DNA from: Phycisphaeraceae bacterium
GTDB lineage: Bacteria > Planctomycetota > Phycisphaerae > Phycisphaerales > Phycisphaeraceae
Length of the DNA stretch: 64,000 bases
Reading direction: 5' to 3'
Assembly: GCA_029260715.1 (NCBI GenBank)
Contig: JAJDCS010000031.1
Location: 29,043 to 93,042 of the forward strand
The translations under genes and the position numbers were made by a program. The notes under the pieces were generated by a model. The model worked only from the letters and a program-made list of their open reading frames with translations. It ran no database searches and was not told the origin of the DNA. Position 1 is the first letter of the stretch. Each line of letters starts with the position of its first letter. Below are positions 51,450 through 61,467 of this stretch, one piece after another.

Positions 51450-52662
51450 CAATGGGTGGTTCGATACAACGATCGGTGATCAAGTCCAACTTCAGCGTGG
51501 AAAAGACATCACTAAGAACGAGCAACGTCCAGGTTCAACGCCTGTCGTATCGTCGGGAGGTATCTCCAGCTATCACGATACTGCCTTCGCCAAAAGCCCC
51601 GGTGTAATTCTCGGCCGCAAGGGCACACTCGGTACCGTTTTTTACCTTGATCACGACTATTGGCCTCATGACACAACGCTTTGGGTGAAAGACTTCAAGG
51701 GTAACAATCCACGGTTCGTTTACTACTTCTTTAAAGCGATGTCTGCAGATCTGCTCGCCCTTGATGTGGGCACGGCGAATCCCACGTTGAATCGCAACCA
51801 CGTTCACCCGATCGAGACGCTCTGGCCACGTCAAGTGGTACAAGATCGCATCTGTGAGGTACTCGGCCAGATCGACGACAAAATCGAGTTGAATCGACGG
51901 ATAAACGAGACGATGGAGGCGACGGCCCGAGCGGTCTTCCGGTCGTGGTTCGTCGACTTTGACCCCGTCATCGCCAAGGTCGAAGACCGCCAGCCCGCCC
52001 ACATGTCTGCCGACACCGTAGCCTTCTTCCCCGACCACTTCGAAGACTCTCCCATCGGCCCTCTCCCTGCGGGGTGGACTCCTGGATCAACGACTGACAT
52101 CGCCCAGTACGTAAATGGACGCAATTTCACCAAAGATGCGACTGGCACCGGACGGATGGTAATCCGTATAGCAGAATTGAACTCCGGTCCGGGCGCATCC
52201 ACCAAGTACAACGAGGTCGACGCCGATCCGGTCAACACCGCCTATCCGAATGACATCCTTTTTGCCTGGTCCGGCTCCCTTGACGTGTACCGTTGGCATC
52301 GCGATGAAGCATTGGTCAACCAGCACATTTTCAAGGTCGTGTGCGACAAATATCCGAAGTGGTTCGTATTTTTTCAGTTACAGGAAGCAATGCCATTCTT
52401 CCAAGACATCGCTGCCGACAAGGCAACAACGATGGGCCACATCAAACGGCACCACCTATCCGAATCCGAACTGGTCATACCGTGCCAGCCGTTGCTGGAC
52501 CATGGAACAACCGTTATCCAACCACTCTACGACCGCATCCACACGAATGAACGCGAGTCTATGACCCTGGCAAGGATCCGCGACACGCTGCTACCCAAGC
52601 TCTTATCCGGCGCAATCCGCCTTCGCGACGCCGAAAAGGCCGTTGGGGAGGTAGCCGTATGA
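51439..52662 (+). CDS. hsdS: Type I restriction-modification specificity subunit
   Basis: A 407-aa protein with two target-recognition halves and conserved helical spacers (QVVQDRICEVLGQIDDKIEL in the middle, SMTLARIRDTLLPKLLSGAI at the end), the normal HsdS layout. It sets the DNA target of the enzyme. Its stop overlaps the OLD nuclease gene (ATGA). Confidence 0.95.
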   Translation: MAPNNGWFDTTIGDQVQLQRGKDITKNEQRPGSTPVVSSGGISSYHDTAFAKSPGVILGRKGTLGTVFYLDHDYWPHDTTLWVKDFKGNNPRFVYYFFKAMSADLLALDVGTANPTLNRNHVHPIETLWPRQVVQDRICEVLGQIDDKIELNRRINETMEATARAVFRSWFVDFDPVIAKVEDRQPAHMSADTVAFFPDHFEDSPIGPLPAGWTPGSTTDIAQYVNGRNFTKDATGTGRMVIRIAELNSGPGASTKYNEVDADPVNTAYPNDILFAWSGSLDVYRWHRDEALVNQHIFKVVCDKYPKWFVFFQLQEAMPFFQDIAADKATTMGHIKRHHLSESELVIPCQPLLDHGTTVIQPLYDRIHTNERESMTLARIRDTLLPKLLSGAIRLRDAEKAVGEVAV

Positions 52663-54377
52663 AGCTCACTCGCTTGGACATCAAGAACTTCCGCGGAATC
52701 AAAGAGCTCAGTGTACCCCTTGACGACACAACAGTTTTGATCGGTGAAAATAACAGCGGCAAGTCGTCGATTCTCGATGCACTTCGGGCGTGCCTCAGCA
52801 GATCGCTCACCCGCAGAAACAGTGCATTCGGTGAATACGACTATCACCTGCCGACGCCTGACAGCCAGCCCGCTGACGCTGACCCCATCATGATTACGCT
52901 CTACTTCAAAGAGCACGAGGCAGACGAGTGGCCTGATCCTGTCATCCAAGCATTCGATAAAGCAATTCAAACTGATCCAGAGGACGACCTGAACACACTT
53001 ACGCTGCGCGTCAAGAGCAACTTTGATGTGGATTCGAACAATTTCGTGACGGAGTGGGATTTTCTCGACGGCGCTGGCAACGCGATGACAGGAGCGAAGA
53101 ACCCTCGCTTGCCGATCACGCTTCAGCGACTCGCCCCAGTCTTTTATCTGGCAGCTCTTCGAGATGCGGCTCAGGAGTTTCGACCGCGTTCCCAGTTCTG
53201 GGGTCCCTTCGTCCGCAGTGCCAAGCTCGACGATGGAGTTCGCAAAGAGTTGGAGCAATCGCTCTCCGAACTCAACCAGAAGGTAATGGAAGCTCACACC
53301 ACCTTTGACGACGTAAAGGCGCGCCTGAAGTCAACCAGTGATCTTGTGACTCTTGGCTCCGAAGACCCTGTGCACATTCAAGCATTGCCTGGCAAAGTGT
53401 TCGATCTGTTGTCGAAGACTCAGGTCATGCTGACATCGCGATCCGGTGCACGGCTGCCACTGGAGCGGCACGGTGAAGGCACTCAGAGTCTTGCGGTCAT
53501 GTTCCTTTTCGATGCATTCCTTCGAAGCCGCTTGACGAACGACTATGACGCCGATGCTGAGCCGATTCTCGCGATGGAGGAGCCTGAAGCCCATCTACAT
53601 CCGTCGGCCATTCGATCGCTCGCCGTGCTGTTACAGGAGCTGAGCGGCCAGAGTCTCATCGCAACTCACAGTGGAGAATTACTTGCTGGTGTACCCCTCA
53701 GTGCTATTCGTCGTCTGACGCGGCGCGACGGCGACATCACACTAAACCGGCTCAGGCCCGAAACACTGACACCTGATGAGATCGATAAGATCACCTACCA
53801 GATTCGTTCACAACGTGGCCATCTTCTGTTTGCCAGATGCTGGCTGTTAGTTGAGGGGCAGAGTGAATTCCGCCTGATTCCAGAACTTGCAGACATAGCA
53901 GCCACTCCTCTCCACGCTCAGGGCGTATGTTGTGTCGAATATAGCCAGTTCGCTTCACCAGAGATGATCATCCGGCTTGCCGACGATTTGGGTATTGAAT
54001 GGCATCTGCTCGCGGACAACGACTCTGAAGGAGTGAACTACGTTGCATCGGCTCGTGCCACCCTCAACGGGCGTCCCGAATCAGATCACCTCACGATGTA
54101 CGCCGACGTCGGCCACGCACTGGAACATCACCTCTGGCAGCACGGTTACGACCATATTTATGTTGCTGCGCTTACACCCCAGAGACAGGCTCGTGTGACC
54201 GCCGAAGCGACCGATCCACAGTATCCGGCTCAGGTTCTCGCAGCACTTGGCAGCTTGAAGACAAGACTGGCATCGGCTGTAGCACAGGAGGCGGCTTCTC
54301 GTGGTGCCGCCGGGGTTCCTCCGACAATCAAGAATGCGATTGATAGGTCGATTGAGTTAGCGAGGCGCTCCGCATGA
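52659..54377 (+). CDS. gajA: OLD-family ATP-dependent nuclease, GajA-like
   Basis: A 572-aa protein. The ABC ATPase has Walker A GENNSGKSS (29-37), Walker B ILAMEEPEAHLHP (303-315) and the His switch ATHSGELL. A C-terminal Toprim domain follows with LLVEGQSE (396-403) and LADNDSEG (451-458), the acidic residues of the nuclease. This is the Gabija GajA architecture. The gene overlaps hsdS and the UvrD-like helicase gene (ATGA both), so it is in the same transcript. Confidence 0.9.
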   Translation: MKLTRLDIKNFRGIKELSVPLDDTTVLIGENNSGKSSILDALRACLSRSLTRRNSAFGEYDYHLPTPDSQPADADPIMITLYFKEHEADEWPDPVIQAFDKAIQTDPEDDLNTLTLRVKSNFDVDSNNFVTEWDFLDGAGNAMTGAKNPRLPITLQRLAPVFYLAALRDAAQEFRPRSQFWGPFVRSAKLDDGVRKELEQSLSELNQKVMEAHTTFDDVKARLKSTSDLVTLGSEDPVHIQALPGKVFDLLSKTQVMLTSRSGARLPLERHGEGTQSLAVMFLFDAFLRSRLTNDYDADAEPILAMEEPEAHLHPSAIRSLAVLLQELSGQSLIATHSGELLAGVPLSAIRRLTRRDGDITLNRLRPETLTPDEIDKITYQIRSQRGHLLFARCWLLVEGQSEFRLIPELADIAATPLHAQGVCCVEYSQFASPEMIIRLADDLGIEWHLLADNDSEGVNYVASARATLNGRPESDHLTMYADVGHALEHHLWQHGYDHIYVAALTPQRQARVTAEATDPQYPAQVLAALGSLKTRLASAVAQEAASRGAAGVPPTIKNAIDRSIELARRSA

Positions 54378-56287
54378 CTATTGATCTTTCAACGCTGAAC
54401 GAAAATCAACGACGTGCAGTTGAATGGCAGGAAGGCCCATTACTCGTCCTGGCCGGCCCCGGATCAGGCAAGACGCGGGTGCTCACCAACCGAGTGGCCC
54501 GACTCATTCAGAATTCCTCCGATCTACGGTTCAAGGTCCTTGGTCTCACGTTCACGAACAAAGCTGCTGGCGAGATGCGTGAGCGCATCGAGAAGCTCGT
54601 GCCCGATGCAAGTGCCCGGGTCTTGCTTACGACATTTCATTCGTTCTGTGCGGATCTGCTACGACAACACGGGCACCACATTAGTCTGAGGCCTGATTTC
54701 ACGATCTTGTCTCAGCAGACCGATCGAGAAGCAGTGCTTGAAGAGGCCCTCCAGGCCTTGAAGATCGATCACGATTACAACGCTGACCGTCTGCTTCCTC
54801 TGGTGACCCGTCTTCTCGATCGAAATATCGATCCGGCTGAGGCAGCCCAGGCACTTCAGGACGGCGGCGTCAACGACGCAGAACGTTTGGCCGAAGTCTA
54901 TCGCGAGTACCGAAAGCAACTTCTGAGGGGCAATCGACTCGACTTCGGGTCGCTTATAGCTGAGTCAATTCGTCTACTCGAAGAAAAGCCAGCGATCTGC
55001 AAGCAGATTCGACGGATTTACCCGTATGTGTGCGTTGACGAGTTCCAGGACACCAACGAATCCCAGTACCGAATACTCACGCACGTCGTAAATCCCGAGA
55101 CACGCAATCTAATTGTCGTGGCCGACGATGACCAGATCATATACCAGTGGAACGGCGCGAGTCCTGAACGCTTGGAAGCGCTCCGCACGTATTTCGACAT
55201 GGAAGTCGTGCAATTGCCGGAGAACTATCGGTGTCCATCCGACGTAATCGACATCGCCAATAAGCTCATCGGCAACAACCTTGCAAGGTCCGTGGACAAG
55301 GAACTGCTCCGGGCAAATAAGCCCGTCTCCGCCAAACCGAGCATTCGTGTTGAAAGGTTTGACTCACTTGATGACGAAGCAGAGTGGGTAGCGAAGGACA
55401 TTGCTTCCCGTACGCCCGGTGAGCGGGCCAGATGTGCTGTCCTCGCGCGAACACGAAAGGTTCTTGACGTTATTGTCAGAGCCCTGAATAAGGCCAATGT
55501 CAACGGTTATCTGAGCGTGCGCAAAGACGAGTTTGTGACAGCTCAGTTTCGGTGGCTGCATGCGATGCTGCGTTTGGCGAACGCCCGACAAGATAGTGAG
55601 CAACTACGACGCGTATGTAAGGCGTTCTACACACTTGAAGGGATTTCGTTAGATGCCCGTGATGTCGTCTCCGCAGCCGCTGCCCAAGAAGGCGACTATC
55701 TGCGAGCATGGGCTGCCGCAGCATTGAGCCGGGCGGAAATGGAGCAGCACACGCGACAGTTTGTTACCAACGCAGTCCCATTGCTCAGCGACCACCTCGC
55801 ATTCAAGAAGTTCACCGAAGCAGCGTTTGGGTGGTTTGACCAGATAGAGCGAACCGGATCTGATAATGAGTCGTCGGATGTGGACTACCGAGACGAAAGG
55901 ACAGTCTGGGTACAGCTCACAAACGATATCACGAGCCAGTTCGGTGCTGACAATCTGAGCTTGCACTTGCTACTGCAGGAGCTGGATTTGAGATCGAAGG
56001 CCCCGGAGCCACCCAAGGGTGCGATTCCCTGCTTCACTATTCACGCGTCCAAGGGCATGGAGTTTGGCCACGTGTATCTCGTGGCTTTGGTCGAGGACCA
56101 GCTGCCGAGCTGGGCGGCAAAGAAGAAGGGCGATGATAGTCGTGAAATGCAGGAGGAACGGCGCAACTGCTTTGTAGCCGTCACACGTGCTCAAGACTCA
56201 TTGACTCTGACATATTCGCAAGAAGTATTTGGTTGGTCGAAAGACCCGTCTCGTTTCCTCCAAGAAATGGAATTGATCGAGGAGTGA
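54374..56287 (+). CDS. gajB: UvrD/Rep-family helicase, GajB-like
   Basis: A 637-aa superfamily 1 helicase. Walker A AGPGSGKTRVL (27-37), the TTFHSFCADLL motif, DEFQD (222-226), QLPENYRCPSDVI, and late motifs HASKGMEFGHVYLVAL and RRNCFVAVTRAQDSL are all present. It partners with GajA in Gabija. Slightly longer than the classical GajB of about 490 aa, so it could be a Gabija variant or a full UvrD-like helicase recruited into the pair. hsdR follows 9 nt downstream. Confidence 0.88.
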   Translation: MTIDLSTLNENQRRAVEWQEGPLLVLAGPGSGKTRVLTNRVARLIQNSSDLRFKVLGLTFTNKAAGEMRERIEKLVPDASARVLLTTFHSFCADLLRQHGHHISLRPDFTILSQQTDREAVLEEALQALKIDHDYNADRLLPLVTRLLDRNIDPAEAAQALQDGGVNDAERLAEVYREYRKQLLRGNRLDFGSLIAESIRLLEEKPAICKQIRRIYPYVCVDEFQDTNESQYRILTHVVNPETRNLIVVADDDQIIYQWNGASPERLEALRTYFDMEVVQLPENYRCPSDVIDIANKLIGNNLARSVDKELLRANKPVSAKPSIRVERFDSLDDEAEWVAKDIASRTPGERARCAVLARTRKVLDVIVRALNKANVNGYLSVRKDEFVTAQFRWLHAMLRLANARQDSEQLRRVCKAFYTLEGISLDARDVVSAAAAQEGDYLRAWAAAALSRAEMEQHTRQFVTNAVPLLSDHLAFKKFTEAAFGWFDQIERTGSDNESSDVDYRDERTVWVQLTNDITSQFGADNLSLHLLLQELDLRSKAPEPPKGAIPCFTIHASKGMEFGHVYLVALVEDQLPSWAAKKKGDDSREMQEERRNCFVAVTRAQDSLTLTYSQEVFGWSKDPSRFLQEMELIEE

Positions 56288-56296
56288 GCAACGATT

Positions 56297-59200
56297 ATGA
56301 CCGCGCATCGTGGCACAGAAAGCACCTTCGAATTAACGACCATCGAGCGTCTGGAGCAACTCGGTTATGTGTGGCAGCCCGGGATGGACCTGGAACGGCC
56401 GCCAGAGGAGGTCGTGCTCAAGGACCGGCTGCGGGCGTCACTGGCGTCACGGTACCCGGATCTTCCGGAATCGGCGATCGACTCCGCGGTGTTGCAGTTT
56501 AGTCAGCCCGAGGGCGTTGATGCCCTGCGGCGGAACATGGCGTTCAATGCCATGCTGGTCCGAGGCCTTGAGTTGCTGGTTGAGTTGCCTGATGGCCAGC
56601 GAGAACACCACCACATCTACGCGCTCGACTGGGATGACCCAACAAAGAACGAGTTCTGGGTGGTGAACCAGTTTCCAATACATGGTCAGAACGATCGTCG
56701 GCCAGACATTGTCATCTTCATCAACGGTCTGCCGCTAGTGGTTTTCGAATTGAAAAATCCGTATGCGGCGGAGCCGACGGTTGAGGACGCGTTCAATCAG
56801 ATTCAGCACTACCGCAATGAGATCCCACAGCTATTTGAGTTCAATGGATTGTCGGTCGTCTCCGACGGTGTGACGACGCTGCACGGGCAGTGGACATCAA
56901 CCTTCGAGTGGTATGCGCCGTGGAAATCCATCGACGGTTTCGACGTCGAGCCGAATACCACCGGCACGATGAAGACGCTGATCGAGGGATTGTTCTCGAA
57001 AGACCGCTTGCTCGCATATCTCAGGGATTACGTGCTGTTTGAGGTCGTTAACGAGCTGATCACGAAGAAGGGGGCGAAGTATCACCAGTTCTTTGCGGTA
57101 CGTCTGGCGGTAGGCAAGACCATTGAGACCGTAGCGGCAGGCGACGATCATCGGGTTGGAGTGATATGGCACACCACGGGGTCCGGCAAGTCGCTGTCGA
57201 TGGTGTACTTGGTCGGCATCTTGCGCCGACAGGCCGTGCTGGAGAACCCCACGTTCGTGATACAGGTAGACCGAACCGACCTGGACGACCAATTACACGA
57301 TCAGTTCGTCGCGGCGAAGTCGCTAGTTGGTGATGTGAAACACGCGGAGACGGTGAATCAGCTTCGCGACATGCTACAGACTGAGGGTGGGGAGGTCGTA
57401 TTCTCGACGATCGAGAAGTTTCGGCTAAAGAACGATGAAGGTGAGATCGCCCACCCGATTCTGTCAGAGCGGTCGAACGTCATCATCATCGCGGACGAGG
57501 CCCATCGGTCGCAGTACGGATTTCAGGAGGGATACGCCCGATACCTGTCCGAGGCACTTCCGAATGCACGACGACTTGGTTTCACCGGAACGCCGATCAG
57601 CTTTGCCGGATCCGATACGGTCGAGGTGTTTGGCGAAGTGATCCACACGTATGACATCGAGCAGTCGCAGTTGGATAAGGCGACTGTCCCGATCTTTTAC
57701 GTGCCGCGTCAGATCCCGTTGAAACTCACCGGACAGGATCAGATCGACCCGAAGCTAGACGAGATCATCGCCGAACACGAGGTAGACGAGAAGGAACGGA
57801 AGAAAAGTCGATGGGCCGCTGTTGCTAAGGCCGCGGGTGCAAAGGAGCGCATCAAGAAGCTTGCCGCTGATCTGCTGGAGCACTATCTGGATCGCAACGC
57901 CACGCTTGAGGGCAAGGCGATGGCGGTATGCATGACTCGGGATAACTGCGTTCGGCTGTATGACTCTCTTACATCCTTACCCGGTTGCCCTGAAGTGAAG
58001 GTCGTTATGACCGGCAACTTGGGTGAGGACCCGTCGGAATGGAGCGAGGCCGGTCATCTGACCACGAAGGCACAACGTGACGCAATTAAGGCCAGGATGG
58101 TTGATTCGGATGACCCGTTAAAGATCGTGATCGTCTGCGACATGTGGCTCACCGGCACGGACATCCCATGCCTACACACCCTGTACATCGATAAGCCCAT
58201 GAAAGGCCACACGATGATTCAGGCGATCTCACGGGTTAACCGCGTGTTTCGCGACAAGCCGCACGGGCTGATTGTGGATTACATCGGTATTGGCGACCAG
58301 CTTCGCGAGGCCACGGCTACTTACACGAAGGGCGGCGGCAAGGGTGACCCATCGCCGGAGGTTGGTCCGGCGGCACGGCCGGAGTTCATGCGACTGCTCG
58401 GCGAGATGCATAGCCTGCTGCCCCATGGCCAGGACTACGGCGGTTGGCGGCGCATGTCCAAGATCCAGATGGAGGATATGTATTCCCTCGTCTATGGACA
58501 TCTGGCCGATGATGATGGACGACGTGACGAGTTCTTGCTGGCGGAGAAACGCCTAACGTCGTCTTTTCTGCTGGTGAAGCATCTAGCGGATTGTCGTGAC
58601 CATGCCGACGAGGTGATCTTCTACCAGCGGGTACGCAAACAGATTACAAAGTCGCTGCCCGGCAAGAAGCCTAAGCGAGAATTGGAATCAGCGGTTCGTG
58701 ATCTGGTCGACGATAGCATCGAATCTGACGAGGTTGTCGATATCTTCAAGGCTGCCGGTATTGAGCAGGCAGACATCTCAATCCTTGACGATAAGTTTCT
58801 GCAGACGTTCAAAGACCGACCACAAGTAAATCTACTGTTGAAATTACTGGAGAAGTTGATTCGAGACGAGATCCAAATGCGACAGAGCAAGAACGTCACG
58901 AAGGCTAGGTCATTCAGGGAACTTCTCGAATCGACGCTGCAGAAGTATCACCAGCGAATCATCGACGCGGCAGCGGTGATCAAGGCGATGCTCGAAATCA
59001 AGAATGACATGGAGTCCGATGCTGCCCGGGCTGCGGAGCTTGGAGTGGAGCCGGAGGAAGTAGCGTTTTATGACGCTGTCGCCGAGAACGCCGAGGACAT
59101 CTATGACCAGGCCTTTTTGCGAGACCTGATCCACGATGTCGTTCAGACGATCAAACGGAATGTAAAAGTCGATTGGACCGAGCCACATCGTGAAGCGGTA

Positions 59201-59335
59201 AAGGCCGAAGTTAGAGCAGCAGTTAAACGTGTTCTTCGTAACCGCAAGGTTGATAAGGAGCACTTTGACGTGCTGCTAACCCGAATCATGGCTCAGGCCG
59301 AAGCGATCTACCGAGACTGGCCGATCGCGGCCTGA
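56297..59335 (+). CDS. hsdR: Type I restriction endonuclease subunit
   Basis: A 1012-aa motor-nuclease. N-terminal PD-(D/E)xK domain (RRPDIVIFINGLPLVVFELK), helicase Walker A WHTTGSGKSLSM (about residues 290-301), DEAHRSQYG, LGFTGTPI, and late motifs MWLTGTDIP and QAISRVNRVF. It cuts unmodified DNA far from the recognition site. It is separated from hsdS by the two Gabija-like genes, which is unusual for hsd operons, but it remains co-directional. Confidence 0.97.
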   Translation: MTAHRGTESTFELTTIERLEQLGYVWQPGMDLERPPEEVVLKDRLRASLASRYPDLPESAIDSAVLQFSQPEGVDALRRNMAFNAMLVRGLELLVELPDGQREHHHIYALDWDDPTKNEFWVVNQFPIHGQNDRRPDIVIFINGLPLVVFELKNPYAAEPTVEDAFNQIQHYRNEIPQLFEFNGLSVVSDGVTTLHGQWTSTFEWYAPWKSIDGFDVEPNTTGTMKTLIEGLFSKDRLLAYLRDYVLFEVVNELITKKGAKYHQFFAVRLAVGKTIETVAAGDDHRVGVIWHTTGSGKSLSMVYLVGILRRQAVLENPTFVIQVDRTDLDDQLHDQFVAAKSLVGDVKHAETVNQLRDMLQTEGGEVVFSTIEKFRLKNDEGEIAHPILSERSNVIIIADEAHRSQYGFQEGYARYLSEALPNARRLGFTGTPISFAGSDTVEVFGEVIHTYDIEQSQLDKATVPIFYVPRQIPLKLTGQDQIDPKLDEIIAEHEVDEKERKKSRWAAVAKAAGAKERIKKLAADLLEHYLDRNATLEGKAMAVCMTRDNCVRLYDSLTSLPGCPEVKVVMTGNLGEDPSEWSEAGHLTTKAQRDAIKARMVDSDDPLKIVIVCDMWLTGTDIPCLHTLYIDKPMKGHTMIQAISRVNRVFRDKPHGLIVDYIGIGDQLREATATYTKGGGKGDPSPEVGPAARPEFMRLLGEMHSLLPHGQDYGGWRRMSKIQMEDMYSLVYGHLADDDGRRDEFLLAEKRLTSSFLLVKHLADCRDHADEVIFYQRVRKQITKSLPGKKPKRELESAVRDLVDDSIESDEVVDIFKAAGIEQADISILDDKFLQTFKDRPQVNLLLKLLEKLIRDEIQMRQSKNVTKARSFRELLESTLQKYHQRIIDAAAVIKAMLEIKNDMESDAARAAELGVEPEEVAFYDAVAENAEDIYDQAFLRDLIHDVVQTIKRNVKVDWTEPHREAVKAEVRAAVKRVLRNRKVDKEHFDVLLTRIMAQAEAIYRDWPIAA

Positions 59336-59519
59336 TGTGTATAGGCCACGCTTATTCATCTAGACAGGGACCGCACGTTGATTGGGCGTGACAGTTGGCG
59401 GGCTAACCACAAGGATTCATGCTCTGCGTCGTCAACCCGCTTGAGAAGCGTCACTCTCGATATGGTTAAAAGGGCACAGGAGCCTCGGTCTACCGTCGAA
59501 TTCGCAAGGGGACAATCAC

Positions 59520-60155
59520 CTAAGCGGCCTCTGCACTACCCCCTTGATCAAACACCCGATACACCCGCCGTCGAAGCCGCACCGCTGACACCGGCACCGG
59601 CTCAAACCCCGCCGTCTGCCGCTTGCGGTTCACCGCTCGATGGATGTTGAACACCTGCCTCCGGACCGGGGCGTAGGGCTCAAACCGAATCCGCCGAAAC
59701 TCTTCCTCCAGAGTCTGAACTCGCCGCCGACAGGCCAGGTCGAGAAAGTAGGCCTTGAGCTCCTTGTAGGCCCGCTGATCTATCCGCACCGAGGCGTGGC
59801 CGTTCCGGTGGCTGATGGAATACCCTGCAAACCGGACTGGATACCTGCGACAGTCCTTCATCTCCCCCGCCTCATCTTCAAAGAAGCGGTGCCAGCCGTG
59901 GGTAGCGATGAGCACAAAGAGCCGGTCGTGCCGCAGGTATTGGACGTTGGCCATGCCCACAAGCTTCCGCCTCGACCGCTGCGCCGGCGACAAACTAACG
60001 CCGTACCGCTTGATGAGCTTGAGATCGACCGCCTGCGGATCCTTCTGCTCGGGAATGCATCCCGTTACGTAGAACCAGTACCCGTGGGCCACGTACTGGA
60101 CCGCTAATTGCTGGACGAACGCCTGCCTGTTGCTTGCAACACATCTGTACATCAT
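59520..60155 (-). CDS. Hypothetical protein, family unrecognised
   Basis: A 211-aa basic protein, possibly of an element-associated family: HGYWFYVTGCIPEQKDP, LVGMANVQYLRHDRLFVLIA, THGWHRFFEDEAGEM and RPVRFAGYSISHRNGHASVR are well formed and coding-like. An AGAGAGGTG ribosome-binding site lies upstream. I do not recognise a catalytic motif; a rolling-circle or transposase role (HUH) was considered and not supported. Upstream on the minus strand are a hairpin element and a group II intron. Confidence 0.6.
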   Translation of the reverse strand: MMYRCVASNRQAFVQQLAVQYVAHGYWFYVTGCIPEQKDPQAVDLKLIKRYGVSLSPAQRSRRKLVGMANVQYLRHDRLFVLIATHGWHRFFEDEAGEMKDCRRYPVRFAGYSISHRNGHASVRIDQRAYKELKAYFLDLACRRRVQTLEEEFRRIRFEPYAPVRRQVFNIHRAVNRKRQTAGFEPVPVSAVRLRRRVYRVFDQGGSAEAA

Positions 60156-60198
60156 CTTTCACCTCTCTACTGCCACTGCACCCTCCAGACATCGCGTC

Positions 60199-60275
60199 AC
60201 GCCATGAACCTAAAGGGTGAGGATTGTTTTGCGGCACAATCCTCAAAGCCGGTTCGCGTTAAACCTTCATGGCGT
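60199..60275 (-). repeat. Hairpin element copy 2 nested in a 10-bp inverted repeat
   Basis: The inner stem GAGGATTGT/ACAATCCTC (60219-60244, loop TTTGCGGC) matches the element at 19411-19441, including the downstream AAAGCC. It is enclosed by ACGCCATGAA (60199-60208) and its exact complement TTCATGGCGT (60266-60275). On the minus strand an AAAGGAGG site precedes ATG AAG GTT TAA (60270-60259), a possible three-codon minigene at the edge of the structure. Confidence 0.55.
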
Positions 60276-61361
60276 AAACAACCTCCTTTCGATAAATCCT
60301 CTAGGACGCGAGACCCACGGGTGCACCCGTTTCACAGTTGCACCCGTTCAATACATAGGGTTTCCACGTCCAAAACCTCTGCAGACTCCACGAGGATGCA
60401 AGACGCACCCCGAGTGTCCGCCATCATTCGGCCGCCACGCGGAGGCAACCCTCCCGGGTTACCGCCGCCTGGCCGCACAACATGGACAACCAATCACCAG
60501 CCAACAACAAATTGGCTGGCACGCCAATCAAGATGGGTTAAATACCCGTCGCCCCTTTCATCGTCCTACGCTTGCAGTACCACCTGCAGGCTAGAACGAG
60601 CATTTACAGGTCTCGCGTTACCGCATGACCGACGACTGCCTTGCCGTCTGCTCGCTGGCTCCCGCCACTCTTACTCAGGGCACACTCCCGCGCTGCAGCG
60701 TTTGAATCACCTGGCTGACAATGGCCAGGCACCGGGTACCACCCCGGCAACTACAGCGCATCCGCGGTTAGTCATGGTCTCCGGTCAAATAATCACGTCG
60801 CTAGGGGAAGTTACTCCCCGGGTCATTGCCGTATGTCCAAGGCTCCCGCCAAGGCATAGTTTCTACAGCACAAGGGCGCTGCAATTTCGAGGGCCAGAAA
60901 CGAGAAGGGTCCCTCTACCCATCGACAACAATGTTTCGCAGTTTGGCACCGTCTTTGATTTGACCTTACCGGTAAGGGCTTGCGCCCCGTTCATGGTTGA
61001 GCTTTTCACCGTGGGCTTTTATCGGCCCATCGCCGAGCGTTGTCATCCGCCCGGTCGCACTTGTCGCCAAGCACGAGCTCCCCACACCGGCCAGCGTTGA
61101 ACGAACCTGACGAGTCTTACACCCGAATTGCCTCTCGGCTTTGGCCCGAACCCCGCGGGGGGATTAGCTGCATGGACGCAGCGTCACCACCTTTGAACCA
61201 TCACGGCCTTGAGCACGCCGATACAACTCACGCACTCAAGGTCTTTCCCGCTCGCCCCACTTCAATGGTGTCACGATTTCCGTAATCGGATAGAACGCCG
61301 GGATTAGGTCCTGTTGATTCAGGGGTTTACTCCGACGAGCCTCCGTCGAGCTGGACAAGCC
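60276..61361. other. Gene-free stretch between intron and hypothetical gene
   Basis: About 1.1 kb without a credible gene on either strand. The minus strand has many short inverted repeats and a GTGCG at 61060-61056 like a group II intron 5' end, followed by stem-loop-rich sequence; no matching domain V was found. It may be a degraded or ORF-less intron, but nothing is certain. Confidence 0.35.
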
Positions 61362-61419
61362 GTAGGGTAGGAAGCCAGCGAGTTACCTGAGTCAGGCACT
61401 TTTCCAACAACCCCCCTCC

Positions 61420-61454
61420 GAACCACGCGTGAGAGTTTCCTTCTCACGTGGCTC
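61420..61454 (-). ncRNA. Group II intron domain V
   Basis: Minus strand begins GAGCCACGTGAGAAGG and closes with CTCTCACGCGTGGTTC, with a GAAA-type loop. The stem with internal bulge and the start GAGCC are diagnostic of the catalytic domain V. It sits 14 nt beyond the end of the maturase gene. Confidence 0.85.
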
Positions 61455-61467
61455 TCCAGTAGTCGGA

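Noticed and set aside
59520..60155. Y1/HUH transposase identity for the 211-aa protein
   Set aside because: No HUH motif or catalytic Tyr context was found, although hairpins lie upstream.
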